DNA of 64,000 nucleotides from positions 6,542,232 to 6,606,231 of the forward strand of contig CANTUZ010000014.1 of NCBI GenBank assembly GCA_947846985.1, written 5' to 3'. The number at the start of each line of letters is the position of its first letter. The stretch's first letter is position 1. Under the pieces are notes generated by a model. It did not search any database. It saw only the letters and a program-made list of their open reading frames with translations, and was not told the DNA's origin. The position numbers were made by a program, and so were the translations under genes. This stretch comes from Fratercula arctica. Its lineage: Eukaryota > Chordata > Aves > Charadriiformes > Alcidae. Below, piece after piece: positions 54,701 through 64,000 of this stretch.

Positions 54701-57700
54701 AAAAATGGGGGGGAGCTCGAAATTGGGGGGTTTCTGAAGGGGGAGAGGGGAGGAAATAGCGGGGAAGGGGGGAAAAAAAGGGGGGTGGGGGGGTGGAAAT
54801 GGGGAGGGAATAAGGGGGGGGCAAAAATGGGGGGGAACATCCCAAAAGAGGGGGGGCACCCCAAAATCGGAGGGGGACACCCCCCAAAATGGGGGGGGGG
54901 ACAAACCAAAATCGGTGGGTTTCAGATGGGGTCGGATGGGAAAAATAAGAAGAAAGACGGAAAAAAAAAGGGGTGGGGGGATGGAAGTGGTGGGGGTGAA
55001 TGGGGGGGGTGAATGGGGGGGGCAAAAATGAGGCAGAGGGATACACTTTAAAATTGGGGGGGTTCCCAAAATGGGGGGGGTGCAAAATGGGGTGGTGGGG
55101 GGATGGAGACCCCAAAAAGTGCCTTTGGGGTACCTCCGAAGAGGATTTGGGGGGTTTGGGGTGTTTTGGGGTGCAGGGCGGGGGGGGGACTTGTTTTTTA
55201 TGAACCTCCCCCTTTTTTTTTGTGCCTCCCCCCCCCGCCAGGGAAGCAATTTCGGGCCGGGCCAGGAGGGGCTGAAGCGGCAACTGGGGCAACTGGGGCA
55301 ACTGGTGCGAGTGGTGGACCCTGAGCTCTGCCCCCGCCTGGGTGGGTACCCCCCGAATGGGGAGAGGGGCACCCCAAAACCCGACCCTGGGGGGGGCCCA
55401 ACACCCCAAAATGGGGGGGAGCACCCCAAAAACGGACCCGGAGGGGTGGGACCCCAAAAATGGGGGGGCACCCCAAAAATCGGCTCCCTACCTGGGGGGG
55501 TGGGACCCCAAAAATGGGGTAGAGCACCCCAAAAACAGGTCTCTGGGAGGGGGTCTGTGGGACCCTGAAGTGTGGGGGGACACCCCAAAAATCGGCTCCC
55601 TGGGGGTGGTGGGACACCAAAAATGGGGGGCGCCCCAAAAATGGGGTCTCTGGGGGGGGGGGTGGGGATCCCAAAGCCGGGTCCCTGGGGGGTGCCTGTC
55701 CCCTGCCGCCCCCGCTGCCCCCCCCGTGTCCCTGTTGCCATGGTGACGTGTGTCGTTCCCCCCCCCCAAGAGGCCAAGGGCACCCGTGGGTGCTGCCGCC
55801 GCTGGCTCCAGCTGCGCTTCCAGCCCCCCCTGGGGCTGCAGGGGACACTGCGCCTCTGGGAGGTACGGGAGGACAGGGGGACACAGGAACATGGGGGGGA
55901 CACGAGAACATGGGGGGGACACAGGCACATGGGGGTCTATGGGGACATGTGGGATATGGGGACATTGGCGACATGGCGAACATGGGGAGGACATAGTGAC
56001 ATGGACACATGAACACATGGGGGACATGAGGGGGACATTGAGGACACTGGGGACATGGGGGGAACATGGGGACATGGGGACATGGGGGGGACATGGGGGC
56101 ATTGGGGACATCAAAAACATGGGGACATGGGGGACATGGGGGGGTACATGGGGGACATGGGGACATGGGGGACATAGGGGGGACATGGGGGACATGGGGA
56201 AGACATGGAGGACATGGGGACATTGGGGACATCAAAGACATGGGGATACGGTAGGGACATGGGGACATTGGGGACATCAAAGACATGGGGACATGGGGGA
56301 CATGGGGACATGGGGGGGGACATGGGGAACATGCGGATATCCAGGGACTAGGGCACATGGGGGACGCGGGGACATGGGTGACAGAGGGACATGGGGGGAT
56401 ATGGGGACAATGGGGACACGGGGACATGGGGACATCGAAGACATGGGGGACATTGGGGACATGGGGGATCGGGGGGACACAGGGACATGGAGGGGGCATG
56501 GGGACACAGGGACATGGGGAGACACAGGGATATGGGGACACGGACACGGGAGACAGTGGGGACATGGGGACTTCAGGAGACATGGGGATGTGGGAGGACA
56601 CGGGGACATTGGGGACAGCAGGAGCCAAGGGGCTGTGGGGCTGTTGGCGACACGGGGGAGCGGTGTCCCCAGGGTGTCCCCAGCGTGTCCCCGTGTCCCC
56701 AGGTGCTATGGACGGGGCTGCCCTGCCCCAACTTCCATCTCCTGCTGGTCTGCGCCCTCCTGGAGATGGCCGGGGATGGTGGGGACGTTGGGGACACCGG
56801 GGACATCGGGGACACTGGGGACACTGGCGGGGACTCAGACATGGACAGCGACGAGGACAGTGACGACTGGGACGAGGTGGGACAAGGGGACATGGAGGGG
56901 TGGCCTCGGGGTGGGGACGGGGATGGGGACACTGGGACGGGGTTGGGGACATGGGGATGGGGTTGGGGACATTGGAATGGAGTTGGGGACAGGGTTGGGG
57001 ACATGGGGACAGGGTTGGGGACAGGCTTTGGGGGTGCTGGGATGGGGTTGGGGACACTGGGATGGGATTGGGGACAGGGTTGGGGACACTGAGATGGGGT
57101 TGGGGACACTTGGGACGGGGTTGGGGACACTGGGATGGGGTTGGGGGCACCAGGAAGGGATCAAGGACACTGGGATGGGGACACTGGAACGGGGTTGGGG
57201 ACACTGGGATGGGACTGGGGACACGGGGACAGAGTTGGGGACATCGGGATGGGACTGGGGACGGGGTTGGGGACACCAGGAAGGGGTTGGGGACACTGGG
57301 ATGGGGACATTGGGATGGGGTCAGGGACATGGCGGGGGGGGGGGGTTGGGGACAAAGACAACACCCGTGGGTGGCAATGTGCCCCCCCCCCGTGTCAGTG
57401 TCCCCGCTGTCCCCAGCCCCCCCCCTGGGCGGAGGCCAGCGCTGGAGGTGGGGGAGGTGCTGACCCGCGCCGAGGGGCTCTTCCTGCAGCTGGCGGCCAC
57501 CCCTGTGAGCCCCCCCCGGGACACCCCCCCCGGTGACACCCCCGGGACACCCCCTGCCACCCCCCCCGGGGACACCGCCTCTGGGACACCCCTGTTGACA
57601 CCCTCCAGGGAAACCCCCCCCCTCCCAGGGACCCCCACTCCAGACCCCCCAGGGGACACCCCCAGGACTCCCCCACGGGACACCCCCTGCCACCCCCCCC

Positions 57701-58241
57701 CAGGGACCCCCCCACCGGTGACACACACACACACACACACAGAGGGACACCCCTGGGGACCCCCCCTCCCGGGACACCGCCATTGACACCCTCCAGGGAC
57801 ATCACCCCCCCCCCCCCCCAGGGACCCCCCCCCCAACCCCCCAGGGGACATCCCCAGGACCCCCCCGTGGGACACCTCCTGCCACCCCCTCTCCCCAACA
57901 AGGACCGCCCCCCCCCCCCCCCCCCCAGGGACCCCCCTCAATGAGCCCCGCCCAGTGACCCTCGGGGTGCCCCGCCCCCCCCGGACCCCCCCGCCCCCCC
58001 AGTGACCTCCCCAAACTGTCCCCCCCCCAGTCCCCCAGTGCCCCCCGCCAACCCGTCCGCCCCAAATTCCACCCCCCCGCGAAAAAACCTGCCCCCCCAA
58101 CCTCCCCCCTCTCCCCAGGACCTGCCCCCGGCCCTGCAGGAGCTGCTGGGACTGGGGGGGCTCCCCCCCAGCCCCCCCCCGGGGTCCCCCCCGGAGCTGC
58201 CGCAACCCCCCAGCACCGGGGACCGCCTCCCAGCACCCTAA
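45769..58241 (+). CDS. TBC1D17: TBC1D17, TBC-domain Rab GAP-like protein with swapped catalytic fingers
   Basis: Human TBC1D17 is a Rab GAP acting in endosomal traffic and autophagy. Seventeen coding exons: 45769-45792, 47753-47851, 48389-48451, 48919-49006, 49471-49651, 50125-50212, 51059-51199, 51523-51651, 52255-52352, 52665-52759, 53139-53237, 54355-54455, 55242-55341, 55771-55862, 56703-56876, 57417-57504 and 58119-58241 (TAA). About 593 aa (human 648), in phase except a 9-C run opening exon 16. N-terminal landmarks: VVLEWEPLEELW, FEPDWAVLS. TBC domain: GLSPEVRPEGWRWLL, DYFRMKLQW, HCMFHFDLGYVRGMSEVLGP, RLWEVLWTGLPCPNFHLLL, EVLTRAEGLF. The IxxDxxR finger reads LERDLAQ and YxQ reads YVR. 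Exon 15 replaces conserved helices with a Gly-Asp run. Synteny with AKT1S1 supports identity over TBC1D15. Confidence 0.93.
45800..47743. repeat. TBC1D17 intron 1 GGGGTGACAGTGACA repeat with exon 2 acceptor copies
   Basis: Units GGGGTGACAGTGACAGG and GGTGGCAGTG over about 1.8 kb. Within it GTGTCCC..AGGTGCTGCTGG, matching the exon 2 acceptor and first codons, recurs with exon-like starts at 47245, 47489 and 47630; the genuine start is 47753. Confidence 0.85.
47852..48330. repeat. TBC1D17 intron 2 CACTGGGGGGGACTGGGA repeat
   Basis: Units GGACTGGGAGGGACTGG, of the same ACTGGGAGG family as 33.8-36.0 kb. 48330-48388 is unique with three CATACTGG motifs. Confidence 0.85.
48455..48915. repeat. TBC1D17 intron 3 CCCCCAACTGCCCC repeat
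   Basis: Units CCCCCAACTGCCCCCCAG, 15-30 bp. Confidence 0.8.
49010..49468. repeat. TBC1D17 intron 4 G-rich repeat
   Basis: Units GGGGGACATGGGGGGTTTGG and GGGGGCTGGGGG. Confidence 0.8.
49655..50120. repeat. TBC1D17 intron 5 CCCAATCCCAGTTCCCC repeat
   Basis: Units CCCCAATCCCAGTTCCCCCA, about 20-60 bp. Confidence 0.85.
50225..51050. repeat. TBC1D17 intron 6 GGGGTCCCAAGGGTGG repeat
   Basis: Units GGGGTCCCARGGGTGGGGG with GGAGTCCCAGGGTGGGGG variants, about 0.8 kb. Confidence 0.85.
51205..52250. repeat. TBC1D17 introns 7-8 GGGGCGGGGC / AAAGGGGCGGGG repeats
   Basis: 51210-51480 repeats GGGGGCGGGGCCTG-like boxes. 51880-52200 has about eleven units of CCTCTAAAGGGGCGGGGC, i.e. GC boxes joined to CTTTAA/CTCTAAA cores, like the PRR12 intron 9 promoter-like array. 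Confidence 0.75.
52360..52660. repeat. TBC1D17 intron 9 G-rich repeat
   Basis: GGGGGATTTTGGGGGTCCTG-type units, about 300 bp. Confidence 0.75.
52765..53125. repeat. TBC1D17 intron 10 GCCCCACAGC repeat
   Basis: Units CCTGCCCCACAGCCCCCC of about 20-35 bp, degenerate. Confidence 0.75.
53240..54345. repeat. TBC1D17 intron 11 GGGGGTCCTGGGGGG repeat
   Basis: About 1.1 kb of GGGGGTTTGGGGGGTCCTGG-type units. Very G-rich on the coding strand, with strong G-quadruplex potential. Confidence 0.85.
54460..55210. repeat. TBC1D17 intron 12 CACCCCAAAAATGGGGG repeat
   Basis: Units GGCACCCCCAAAAATGGGGG alternate with GGGAAAAATAGGGGGGAAG; about 280-bp higher-order copies begin near 54520 and 54720. Confidence 0.85.
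55345..55740. repeat. TBC1D17 intron 13 repeat
   Basis: Units GGGACCCCAAAAATGGGGG with CAAAAATCGGCTCCCTG; the same ACCCCAAAAATGGG core as intron 12. Confidence 0.8.
55865..56695. repeat. TBC1D17 intron 14 GGGGACATGG repeat
   Basis: Array of 10-12-bp GGGGGACATGGGGACATTGG units, about 0.8 kb, directly before exon 15, which carries related 9-bp coding repeats. Confidence 0.88.
56880..57360. repeat. TBC1D17 intron 15 GGGGTTGGGGACACTGGGAT repeat
   Basis: About 20-30-bp units GGGGTTGGGGACACTGGGAT. Continues the GGGGACA family on the other side of exon 15. Confidence 0.88.
57505..58110. repeat. TBC1D17 last-intron repeats with an (AC)n microsatellite
   Basis: 57505-57950 repeats CCCCCAGGGACACCCCC. 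A perfect AC run lies at 57721-57740 (GTGACACACAC...AGAGG). 57950-58110 is C-run sequence. Confidence 0.85.
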
Positions 58242-58400
58242 ACTGGGAACTGGGGCTGGGGGGGGGGCACCCCGGGCCCAGACGCCTGGGGCCCCCCCCA
58301 GTCGGTGACGGCCGGGGGGGCCCTGAAACGGGACGGTTGGAGGAGGTTGGGTTTTTTGTTGGGGGGGGGCCTTTTGTGGTGCATTAAAGTGTCGGTGCCG
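58242..58400 (+). other. TBC1D17: TBC1D17 3' UTR and poly(A) signal
   Basis: Short 3' UTR with the ATTAAA variant signal at 58383-58388 (GTGCATTAAAGTG) followed by GT-rich sequence, so cleavage is expected near 58400. Confidence 0.7.
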
Positions 58401-58439
58401 CCAGCGCCGGGGTTGTGGGGGTCCCCTTCCCACCAGCAC

Positions 58440-59225
58440 AGACCCCGCCCTGGACCAGTATGGACCCGCTCGGACCAGTAAGGAGTCCCCAAACCAGTAT
58501 AGATCCTCCAAACCAGTATGGACTCAGTACAGACCCCCCCCCCAGACCAGTATAGAGACCCCCAAACCAGTATAACCTCCCCCCCAAACCAGTATGGACC
58601 CCCCCAAACCAGTATAACCTCCCCCCCAAACCAGTATGGACCCCTCAAAACAGTATAGAGACCCACAAACCAGTACAGACACCCCCAAACCAGTATAAAG
58701 ATCCCAAACCAGTATGGAGCCCCCCTGAACCACTATAGAGACCCCAAACCACTGTAGACTCCCCCAAGCCAGTACAGACCCCCCAAACCAGTATAGAGAG
58801 CGTCAGACCAGTATAAGGACCCCAAACCAGTACAGACCCCACTGCACCAGTACAGAGACCCCAAACCAGTAGGGACCCCCCCTGGACCAGTATAGAGCCC
58901 CCAAACCGGTATACAGAGCCCTGAACTGGTGTAGAGACCCCAAACCAGTATAGACCACCCCAAACCAGTAAAGAGACCCCAAACCTATATGAGCCCCCCA
59001 AACCAGTATAAACACTGTCAAACCAGTATAAATACCGTCAAACCAGTATAGCCCCCCCAAACTACTATAGAGACCCCCAAACCAGTATAGAACTTCCCAA
59101 ACCAGTATACAGATCCCCAAACCAGTATAGAGACCCTCCCAAATCAGTATAGCCCCCCCCAAACCAGTATAGAGCCCACCAAACCAGTATAGACCCACCA
59201 AACCAGTACAGAGCCCCCAAACCAG
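58440..59225. repeat. CCAAACCAGTATAGAG minisatellite downstream of TBC1D17
   Basis: About 0.8 kb of 18-24-bp units ACCAGTATAGAGACCCCCAA between the convergent 3' ends of TBC1D17 and FUZ. Confidence 0.9.
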
Positions 59226-59229
59226 TCTG

Positions 59230-59800
59230 GGCGGCACTGGGAGCCCTGAGGCCCCGCCCGTCCCGCTTTAGCCCCGCCCCCTCGCCGTACAGGCTTCGCC
59301 CCCAGCCCAGAACCCTCCAATCAGCAGGCGCGAGCCGGGCGCCGGCACCGCCCATGGCCACGGGGGCGGGCCAATCAGCGGGGGCTCCGGCGGAGGGGGC
59401 GGGGCTAGGGCTGGGTGGGGAGGGGGAGCGCCACGCCCAACCAATGGGCGTCAACATTTCAGCCCTTGCGGTAAGCGCAGCCAATCAAAATGAGGTGTGG
59501 GGGCGGTGTGGCGGCGGTGTGGCATGCTTCAACCAATAGAAACACAGGGAGGGCGGGGCTTCTCGTGAATAAGCTATCCTTCCACCAATGGGGGCATCAC
59601 GGCTGGGCGCAGGGGAAGGCGGGGCCTGCATGCAATTGATAGGCAGCTGCGCCAATGGGGAGGGGTGAGGGCGTGGTGATGAGAGCATGGGCCAATGGGT
59701 GCGCCGTGCGGCTGTGAGTGGCGGTGGCGGCGGCCAATGGGAGCGGGCGTTTGAACGGCAGGAGCGTTGAATTGCCAAGGATCCTGGCGGGGGGGCTCTG
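59230..59800. promoter_or_regulatory. Orphan CCAAT/GC-box cluster between convergent gene ends
   Basis: About nine CCAAT boxes (near 59318, 59371, 59441, 59481, 59533, 59585, 59652, 59692 and 59735) with GGGGCGGGGC and CCCGCCCC boxes and frequent CpG. It looks like a promoter but sits downstream of both neighbours. A degenerate repeat unit of about 40-70 bp is visible. Function unknown. Confidence 0.55.
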
Positions 59801-60545
59801 ATGCGGAAGCTGCTGTTTCTGAGGGGAAAAGATGTAATTTTGGGGCTCTCTGAGAGAAAAAGGTGGATTTGGGGGGACCCTGAGGGAATAGAAGGTATTT
59901 TTGAGGAGAAAAGATCCATTTTTGGGGTCTGTGAGGGGAGCGGGTGGTTTTGGGGGGTTCCTGAGGGGGGAGGAGGCGGTTTGGGGGGGCTCTGAGGAAA
60001 AACAAGGTATTTCTGAGCAGAAAAGATGCTTTTTTGGGGTTCTCTGAGAGAAAAAGAGCGTTTTGGGGGTCTCTGAGGGAGCAGAAGGTTGTTTTGAGGA
60101 GAAAAGATCCTTTTTTGGGGTCTGAGGGGAGCGGGTGGGTTTTGGGGATCCACGAGGGGGAAAGAGGCAGTTCATGGAGGGGCTGTGAGGGGGGAGAAGC
60201 TGTTTCTGAGGAGAAAAAAATGTAATTTGGGGGTTATTTGAGAGAAAATGAGGGGTTTGGGGGGCCCCCGAGGGAGTGGGAGATATTTTTGAGAAGAAAA
60301 GACCCGTTTTTGGTGTATCTGAAGGGAGTAGGTGGATTTTGAGGGGCTCCGAGGGGGGAGGAGGTGGTTTGGAGGGGCTCTGAGGAAAAAGAAGGTATTT
60401 CTGAGGAGAAAAGATGCTTTTTTGGGGTTCTCTGAGAGAAAAAGAGCGGTTTGGGGGGTCTCTGAGAGAGCAGAAAGCGTTTTTGAGGAGAGAAGACCCA
60501 TTTGGGGGGATCTGAGGGGAGCAAGTGGATTTTGGGGGTCCTGGG
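59800..60545. repeat. Purine-rich GAGGAGAAAAGAT tandem repeat
   Basis: Units of about 60-80 bp around TGAGGAGAAAAGATCCNTTT and CTCTGAGAGAAAAAG, in a higher-order repeat of about 390 bp (copies near 59990 and 60382). A 64-codon plus ORF starts at 59801 but is explained by the repeat. Confidence 0.8.
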
Positions 60546-60549
60546 GTGG

Positions 60550-60640
60550 GCTGCCCCACACTTGTGGGTCAGGGGGGACGCAGGGTGGCCTGGGCGTGCT
60601 GTGCCAGCCCCCGCAGTGGGGCATGGGGGGGCCCCCCTCT
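60550..60640 (-). pseudogene. Partial duplicate of the FUZ terminal exon end
   Basis: CTGCCCCACACTTGTGGGTC and the following sequence to GCAGTGGGGC repeat the FUZ stop-codon region at 61303-61372, with a few substitutions, 747 bp downstream in transcript sense. It includes the stop and the LRGLAQ..ATLRPP codons but no acceptor or upstream exon. Confidence 0.85.
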
Positions 60641-61180
60641 GCCCCATAGACCCTCCCACTGCCCCGTAACCCCCTAAAGCTGCCCTACAGAGCCCCCCAC
60701 TGCCCCATATCTCCCCCCACTGCCCCATAGAGCCGTAAAGCTGCCCTATAGAGCCTCTCACTGCCCCATAGAGCCCTAAAGCTGCCCTATAGAGCCTCTC
60801 ACTGCCCCATAGCTCCCCCCACTGCCCCATAGAGCCCTAAAGCTGCCCCATATCTCCCCCCACTGCCCCATAGAGCCCTAAAGCTGCCCCATATCTCCCC
60901 CCACTGCCCCATAGAGCCCTAAAACTGCCCTATAGAGCCTCTCACTGCCCCATAGAGCCCTAAAGCTGCCCTATAGAGCCTCTCACTGCCCCATAGAGCC
61001 CTAAAGCTGCCCTATAGAGCCTCTCACTGCCCCATTGCTCCCTCCACTGCCCCATAGAGCCCTAAAGCTGCCCCATAGCTCCCCCCACTGCCCCATAGAG
61101 CCCTAAAACTGCCCTATAGAGCCTCTTACTGCCCCATTGCTCCCCCCACTTCCCCATAACCAGTCTTCTGCCCCATAGAC
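60640..61180. repeat. GCCCCATAGAGCCCTAAAGC repeat
   Basis: About 0.5 kb of tandem units (about 60 bp: CTGCCCCATAGAGCCCTAAA then GCTGCCCTATAGAGCCTCTC), intergenic downstream of FUZ. Confidence 0.9.
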
Positions 61181-61199
61181 CCTACCCTACCTCACATAT

Positions 61200-61316
61200 C
61201 CCCCACAGGACTTGCCATTGCAGCCAACACAGTTTATTGTCCAGATCCCCGGGGGTTGCCCCATACTTGGGGGTCCCGGGGGGGGGGGGGGGGGGGAGCT
61301 GCCCCACACTTGTGGG
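61200..61316 (-). other. FUZ: FUZ 3' UTR and poly(A) signal
   Basis: Minus-strand AATAAA (TTTATT at 61233-61238, minus context CAATAAACTG) about 80 bp after the FUZ stop; cleavage expected near 61210. Confidence 0.75.
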
Positions 61317-64000
61317 TCAGGGGGGGCGCAGGGTGGCCAGGGTGCGCTGTGCCAGCCCCCGCAGTGGGGCGCGGGGGGCGCGAGGGGGGAGCAGCAGCAG
61401 CGCCAACCCCGTGTGGATCTGGAGTGACGCGTAACAGAGCGCGGCCGCTGGGGGGGGGCGCCCTTTTGGGGGGGGGGGGGCGGGGTCAGACACCACCCCA
61501 CCCCCCCGGACCCCCAACTACCCCCCCCCCCCCAATCTCCCAACTGCCCCCTCCGGACCCCCAGCTGCCCCCCCCAGACCCTCAACTGCCCCCTCCAGAC
61601 CCCCAAGTGCCGCCCTAGACCCCCAAGTGCCCCGCTGGACCCACAACTGCCCTCCAGACCCCCAAGTGCCCCACCAAGGCACCCAGCCCCCCCAAGTGAC
61701 CCCCCCCTCCGAGCACCTCCAGCCCCTCTGTGACCCCCAGGTGCCCTCCCATGACCCACAAGTACCCCCAGAGCCCCCCAAGTGACCCCCCCCCTGGGCC
61801 CCCCGTTGCCCCCCCTGGGCCCCCAGCCCCTTAAGTGACCCCCCCCTCAGGACTCCTTGACCCCCAACTGCCCCCCTCGAGCCCCCCAACTACTACCCCT
61901 GGACCCCCCCAGCCCCTCAACGGGCCCCCCCGGGCCCCCCCGACCCTCAGTTGCCCCCCCAGCCCCCCAAGTGACCTCCCCTGCGAACCCCCAGACCTCC
62001 CCAGGCCCCCAAGTGACCCTCCTCCGAACCCCAAACTGCCCTCCCAGACCCCCAAGTGAGTTCCACAGGCTCCCCACAGGGACACCCCCCTACCCCAGCA
62101 CCCCCATTTCCCCCCCCGCTCACCTGGCCCCCCCCCCCCCCCCCGGAGGCCGTACGGGGGGGGCCACCAGGGTGTAGAGGTGACACAGGGCGGCCCCACG
62201 GTGGGGGGGGCAGCACCCCCTCTGGGGGGGTAACGGGGGGGGGTCGGGGGGGAACGAGGGGGTCGGGGGGGGCAATGGGGGGGTTTGGGGTGGTCTGGGA
62301 GCACAACGGGGGTGGTCTGGGGGAGGAATGAGTGGGTCGGGGGGCAACGGGGGTGTCTGGGGGGGCTATTGGGGGGCAATGGGGGGGTTTTGGGGGGGAA
62401 TGAGGGGGTCGGGGGGGGCACGGGGAGGGGGGGCAACGAGGGGGTGGGGGGGGCAATTGGGGTGGTCTGGGGAGGGGGGCAGCAACGGGGGGGGGGGGGG
62501 TCTGGGGGGGCAATTCGGGGTAGCCTGGGGGGGGGCAATGGGGGCTTTGGGGTGGTGGGGGGGGCAATGGGGGGGGTCAGGGGCAATTGGGGGGGTCGGG
62601 GGGGAGCAATGGGGAGGTCTGGGGGGGGGAATGAGGGTCTGGGGGGCAATGGGGGGGGTTTGGGGTGGTCTGGGAGGGCAACGGGGGGGGTCTGGGGGAG
62701 GAATGAGTGGGTCAGGAGGCAATGGGGGTGTCTGGGGGGGCAATGGGGGGGTTTCAGGGGGGGATGAGGGGGTCTGGGGGGGGCCACGGGGAGGGGGGGC
62801 AACGGGGGGGTGAGAGGGGGCAATTGGGGTGGTCTGGGGGGGCAATGGGGAGTGGGGGCAGCAACGAGGGGGGTCGGGGGGGGCAATTGGAGCTTTGGGG
62901 TGGTGGTGGGGGGCAATGGGGGGTGTCGGGGGGAGCAATGGGGAGGTCTGGGGGGGGAATGAGGGTCTGGGGGGGCAATGGGGGGGGTTTGGGGTGCTGT
63001 GGGGGGGCAACGGGGGGTCTGGGGGCAACTCGGGGGGGGCAATGGGGGCTTTGGGGTGGTCTGGGGGGGGCAATGGGGATGTCGGGGGAGGCCATGAGGG
63101 GAAAGGGGGGGGCAACGGGGGGGTTTGGGGAGGACTTGGGGGGGTCGGGGTGGTAATTGAGGGGTTGAGGGGGGGCAACGGAGGGATTTGGGGGTTTGGG
63201 TGGGGGCATGGGGGGTTTTGCGGTGCTGGGGGGGGCAGTGGGGGTGCCGGGGGGGGTACATACCCTGCCCCCCCCGTGACGATGCCACTCTGGGTCCAGC
63301 CCTGCTGGGGCTGGATGAGCAGGTAGCTGGGGGGGGGGCAAGTTTAGGGGGAAGCAGAGGCGGGGCTGGACCCCCTCAGCCCCCCCCAAACACCCCCATC
63401 AGGGCTTCAGGCCCGCGCCAGGGACCCCCCCTAGCCCCCCCCAGGGGGTTTAGACCCCCCTCGACCCCCCCCACGGGCTCAGCCCCCCCCCAAGGGATTC
63501 AGGACCCCCCCCCAAGCCCCCCCCCCCAGCCCCACACAGGGGGTTCAGGCTGCAAAGGGGGGGGGGCGGGGACCGCAGAGCAGCACAACCCCCACCCCCG
63601 GCACCAGCTCCAGCAGCAGCAGCCGGTGGGGGACCTGGGGGGAGGATGGGGGGGCGGTTAGGGTGGGCAGGGGGCACCTTGGGGGGGGCACGGGAGGGGT
63701 TGGGGGGCTGGGGACATAGGGGGAGGACGGGGGGGGTACGGGGGGGGCGGTTAGGGGGGATGGGAGGCACCTGGGGGGGGGGGGGCAGTTATAGGTCGGG
63801 GGGGGGCAGTTTAAGGTCGGGGGGGCCAGTTATGGGTCCGGAGGGAGCATATGGAAGTCTGGGGGGGACAGCTATTGGTCCGGGGGGGCAGTTATGGGTC
63901 TGAGGGGTGCAGTTCTGGATCCGGGGGGGGGTCACTTATGGGTCCAGGGCGGGGGGGCTGCTGTGGGGCAGGTAGACGGGCAGGTCGTGGGCAGCTGGGG
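61317..64000 (-). CDS. FUZ: FUZ, Fuzzy planar cell polarity / CPLANE protein (3' exons; gene continues past the right edge)
   Basis: Effector of planar cell polarity and ciliogenesis, a Longin-domain protein of the CPLANE complex. Minus-strand exons in transcript order: about 63940-64000 (AHDLPVYLPHSSP, human ARDYPVYLPHGSP), about 63560-63634 (VPHRLLLLELVPG then VVLLCGP; human VPHRLLTLTLLPS then LCLLCGP), 63264-63326 (frame uncertain, possibly YLLIQPQQGW), 62126-62221 (LCHLYTLVAPP, human LLRNFYTLVTST) and 61317-61447 (ASLQIHTGLALLLLPP and LRGLAQRTLATLRPP, TGA 61317-61319; human VALQLGLRRLLLLLSP and LRSLATHTLHALTPLL). Order and spacing of the blocks match the human C-terminal half. Donors of the first two exons are unclear and long G/C runs disturb the frame, so the joins are approximate. 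In human FUZ lies farther from TBC1D17. Confidence 0.83.
61455..62115. repeat. FUZ last-intron CCCCCAAGTGCCCC repeat
   Basis: Units CCCCCAAGTGCCCCNCCAGA, 15-30 bp. Confidence 0.8.
62225..63260. repeat. FUZ intron GGGGGGCAATGGGGG repeat
   Basis: About 1 kb of [24 protein letters not shown] units with about 300-360-bp higher-order copies (GGAATGAGTGGGTC recurs near 62327 and 62700). Confidence 0.85.
63640..63935. repeat. FUZ intron GGGGGGGCAGTTATGGGTC repeat
   Basis: Units CGGGGGGGCAGTTATGGGTC from about 63775; G-run sequence before that. Confidence 0.75.

Noticed and set aside
55750..57786. 678-codon open frame over TBC1D17 exons 14-16 and introns
   Set aside because: Repeat-derived; it covers real exons but the intron parts are GGGGACA minisatellite, and splice sites at exon ends fit the conserved protein.
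59801..59995. 64-codon ORF starting MRKLLFLRGK
   Set aside because: Lies within the purine-rich tandem array and repeats with it; kept only as part of the orphan-promoter question.
58440..61180. CRISPR-like regular repeats
   Set aside because: Unit lengths and spacers are degenerate and the context is a vertebrate gene cluster; these are minisatellites.

Overview
The window looks like a gene-dense, extremely GC-rich piece of a vertebrate genome, most likely a bird dot microchromosome. Three things point that way: compact intron-containing genes with GT/AG splice sites; introns made almost entirely of G/C-rich tandem repeats; and a gene set matching human 19q13.33, a block that is notoriously hard to find in bird assemblies. 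The species call is inference. The gene calls rest on reading spliced exons by eye and matching them to the known mammalian proteins.

Layout from left to right. SCAF1 (minus; only its 5' exons, 35-1886, with a 5' UTR exon near 3304-3360) is head-to-head with RRAS (plus, 3649-8023, six coding exons, CAAX end). RRAS converges on PRR12 (minus, 33197 down to 11433, 14 coding exons). PRR12 is head-to-head with NOSIP (plus, 36264-41590, eight coding exons). NOSIP is tail-to-tail with AKT1S1/PRAS40 (minus, 45045 down to 42756, four coding exons), the two poly(A) signals being under 200 bp apart. AKT1S1 is head-to-head with TBC1D17 (plus, 45769-58241, 17 coding exons). TBC1D17 converges on FUZ (minus; only its 3' exons, 61317 to the right edge). 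SCAF1-RRAS-PRR12-NOSIP and AKT1S1-TBC1D17 keep their human neighbours and orientations. PRRG2 is not seen between PRR12 and NOSIP; PNKP, PTOV1 and MED25 are not seen between AKT1S1/TBC1D17 and FUZ.

Nearly all remaining DNA is minisatellite. The most striking pattern is that several arrays contain copies of an exon edge with its splice site. Donor edges are copied at RRAS exon 4, PRR12 exons 4, 6 and 12, and NOSIP exon 3. Acceptor edges are copied at TBC1D17 exon 2 and PRR12 exon 5. A piece of the FUZ terminal exon is also duplicated. At PRR12 exon 6 three exact 104-bp duplications keep a reading frame open to an alternative, stronger donor.

Protein-level oddities: TBC1D17 has Gln where the catalytic Arg finger should be and Arg where the Gln finger should be, and part of its C-terminal TBC region is a Gly-Asp run with a minisatellite-like sequence. 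RRAS has SKAD instead of NKAD and SAM instead of SAK. AKT1S1 keeps its TOS motif but lacks the usual Akt site. At least seven single-base frame breaks lie in or at G/C runs of 9-10 bases within otherwise conserved exons. These look like assembly homopolymer errors rather than pseudogene damage.

No tRNA, rRNA, transposon, CRISPR array or other prokaryotic feature was recognised. The genes act in separate processes (transcription/splicing, Ras signalling, chromatin, ubiquitin ligation, mTORC1 control, Rab GAP activity, planar cell polarity/ciliogenesis), so the grouping reflects conserved synteny, not a pathway.
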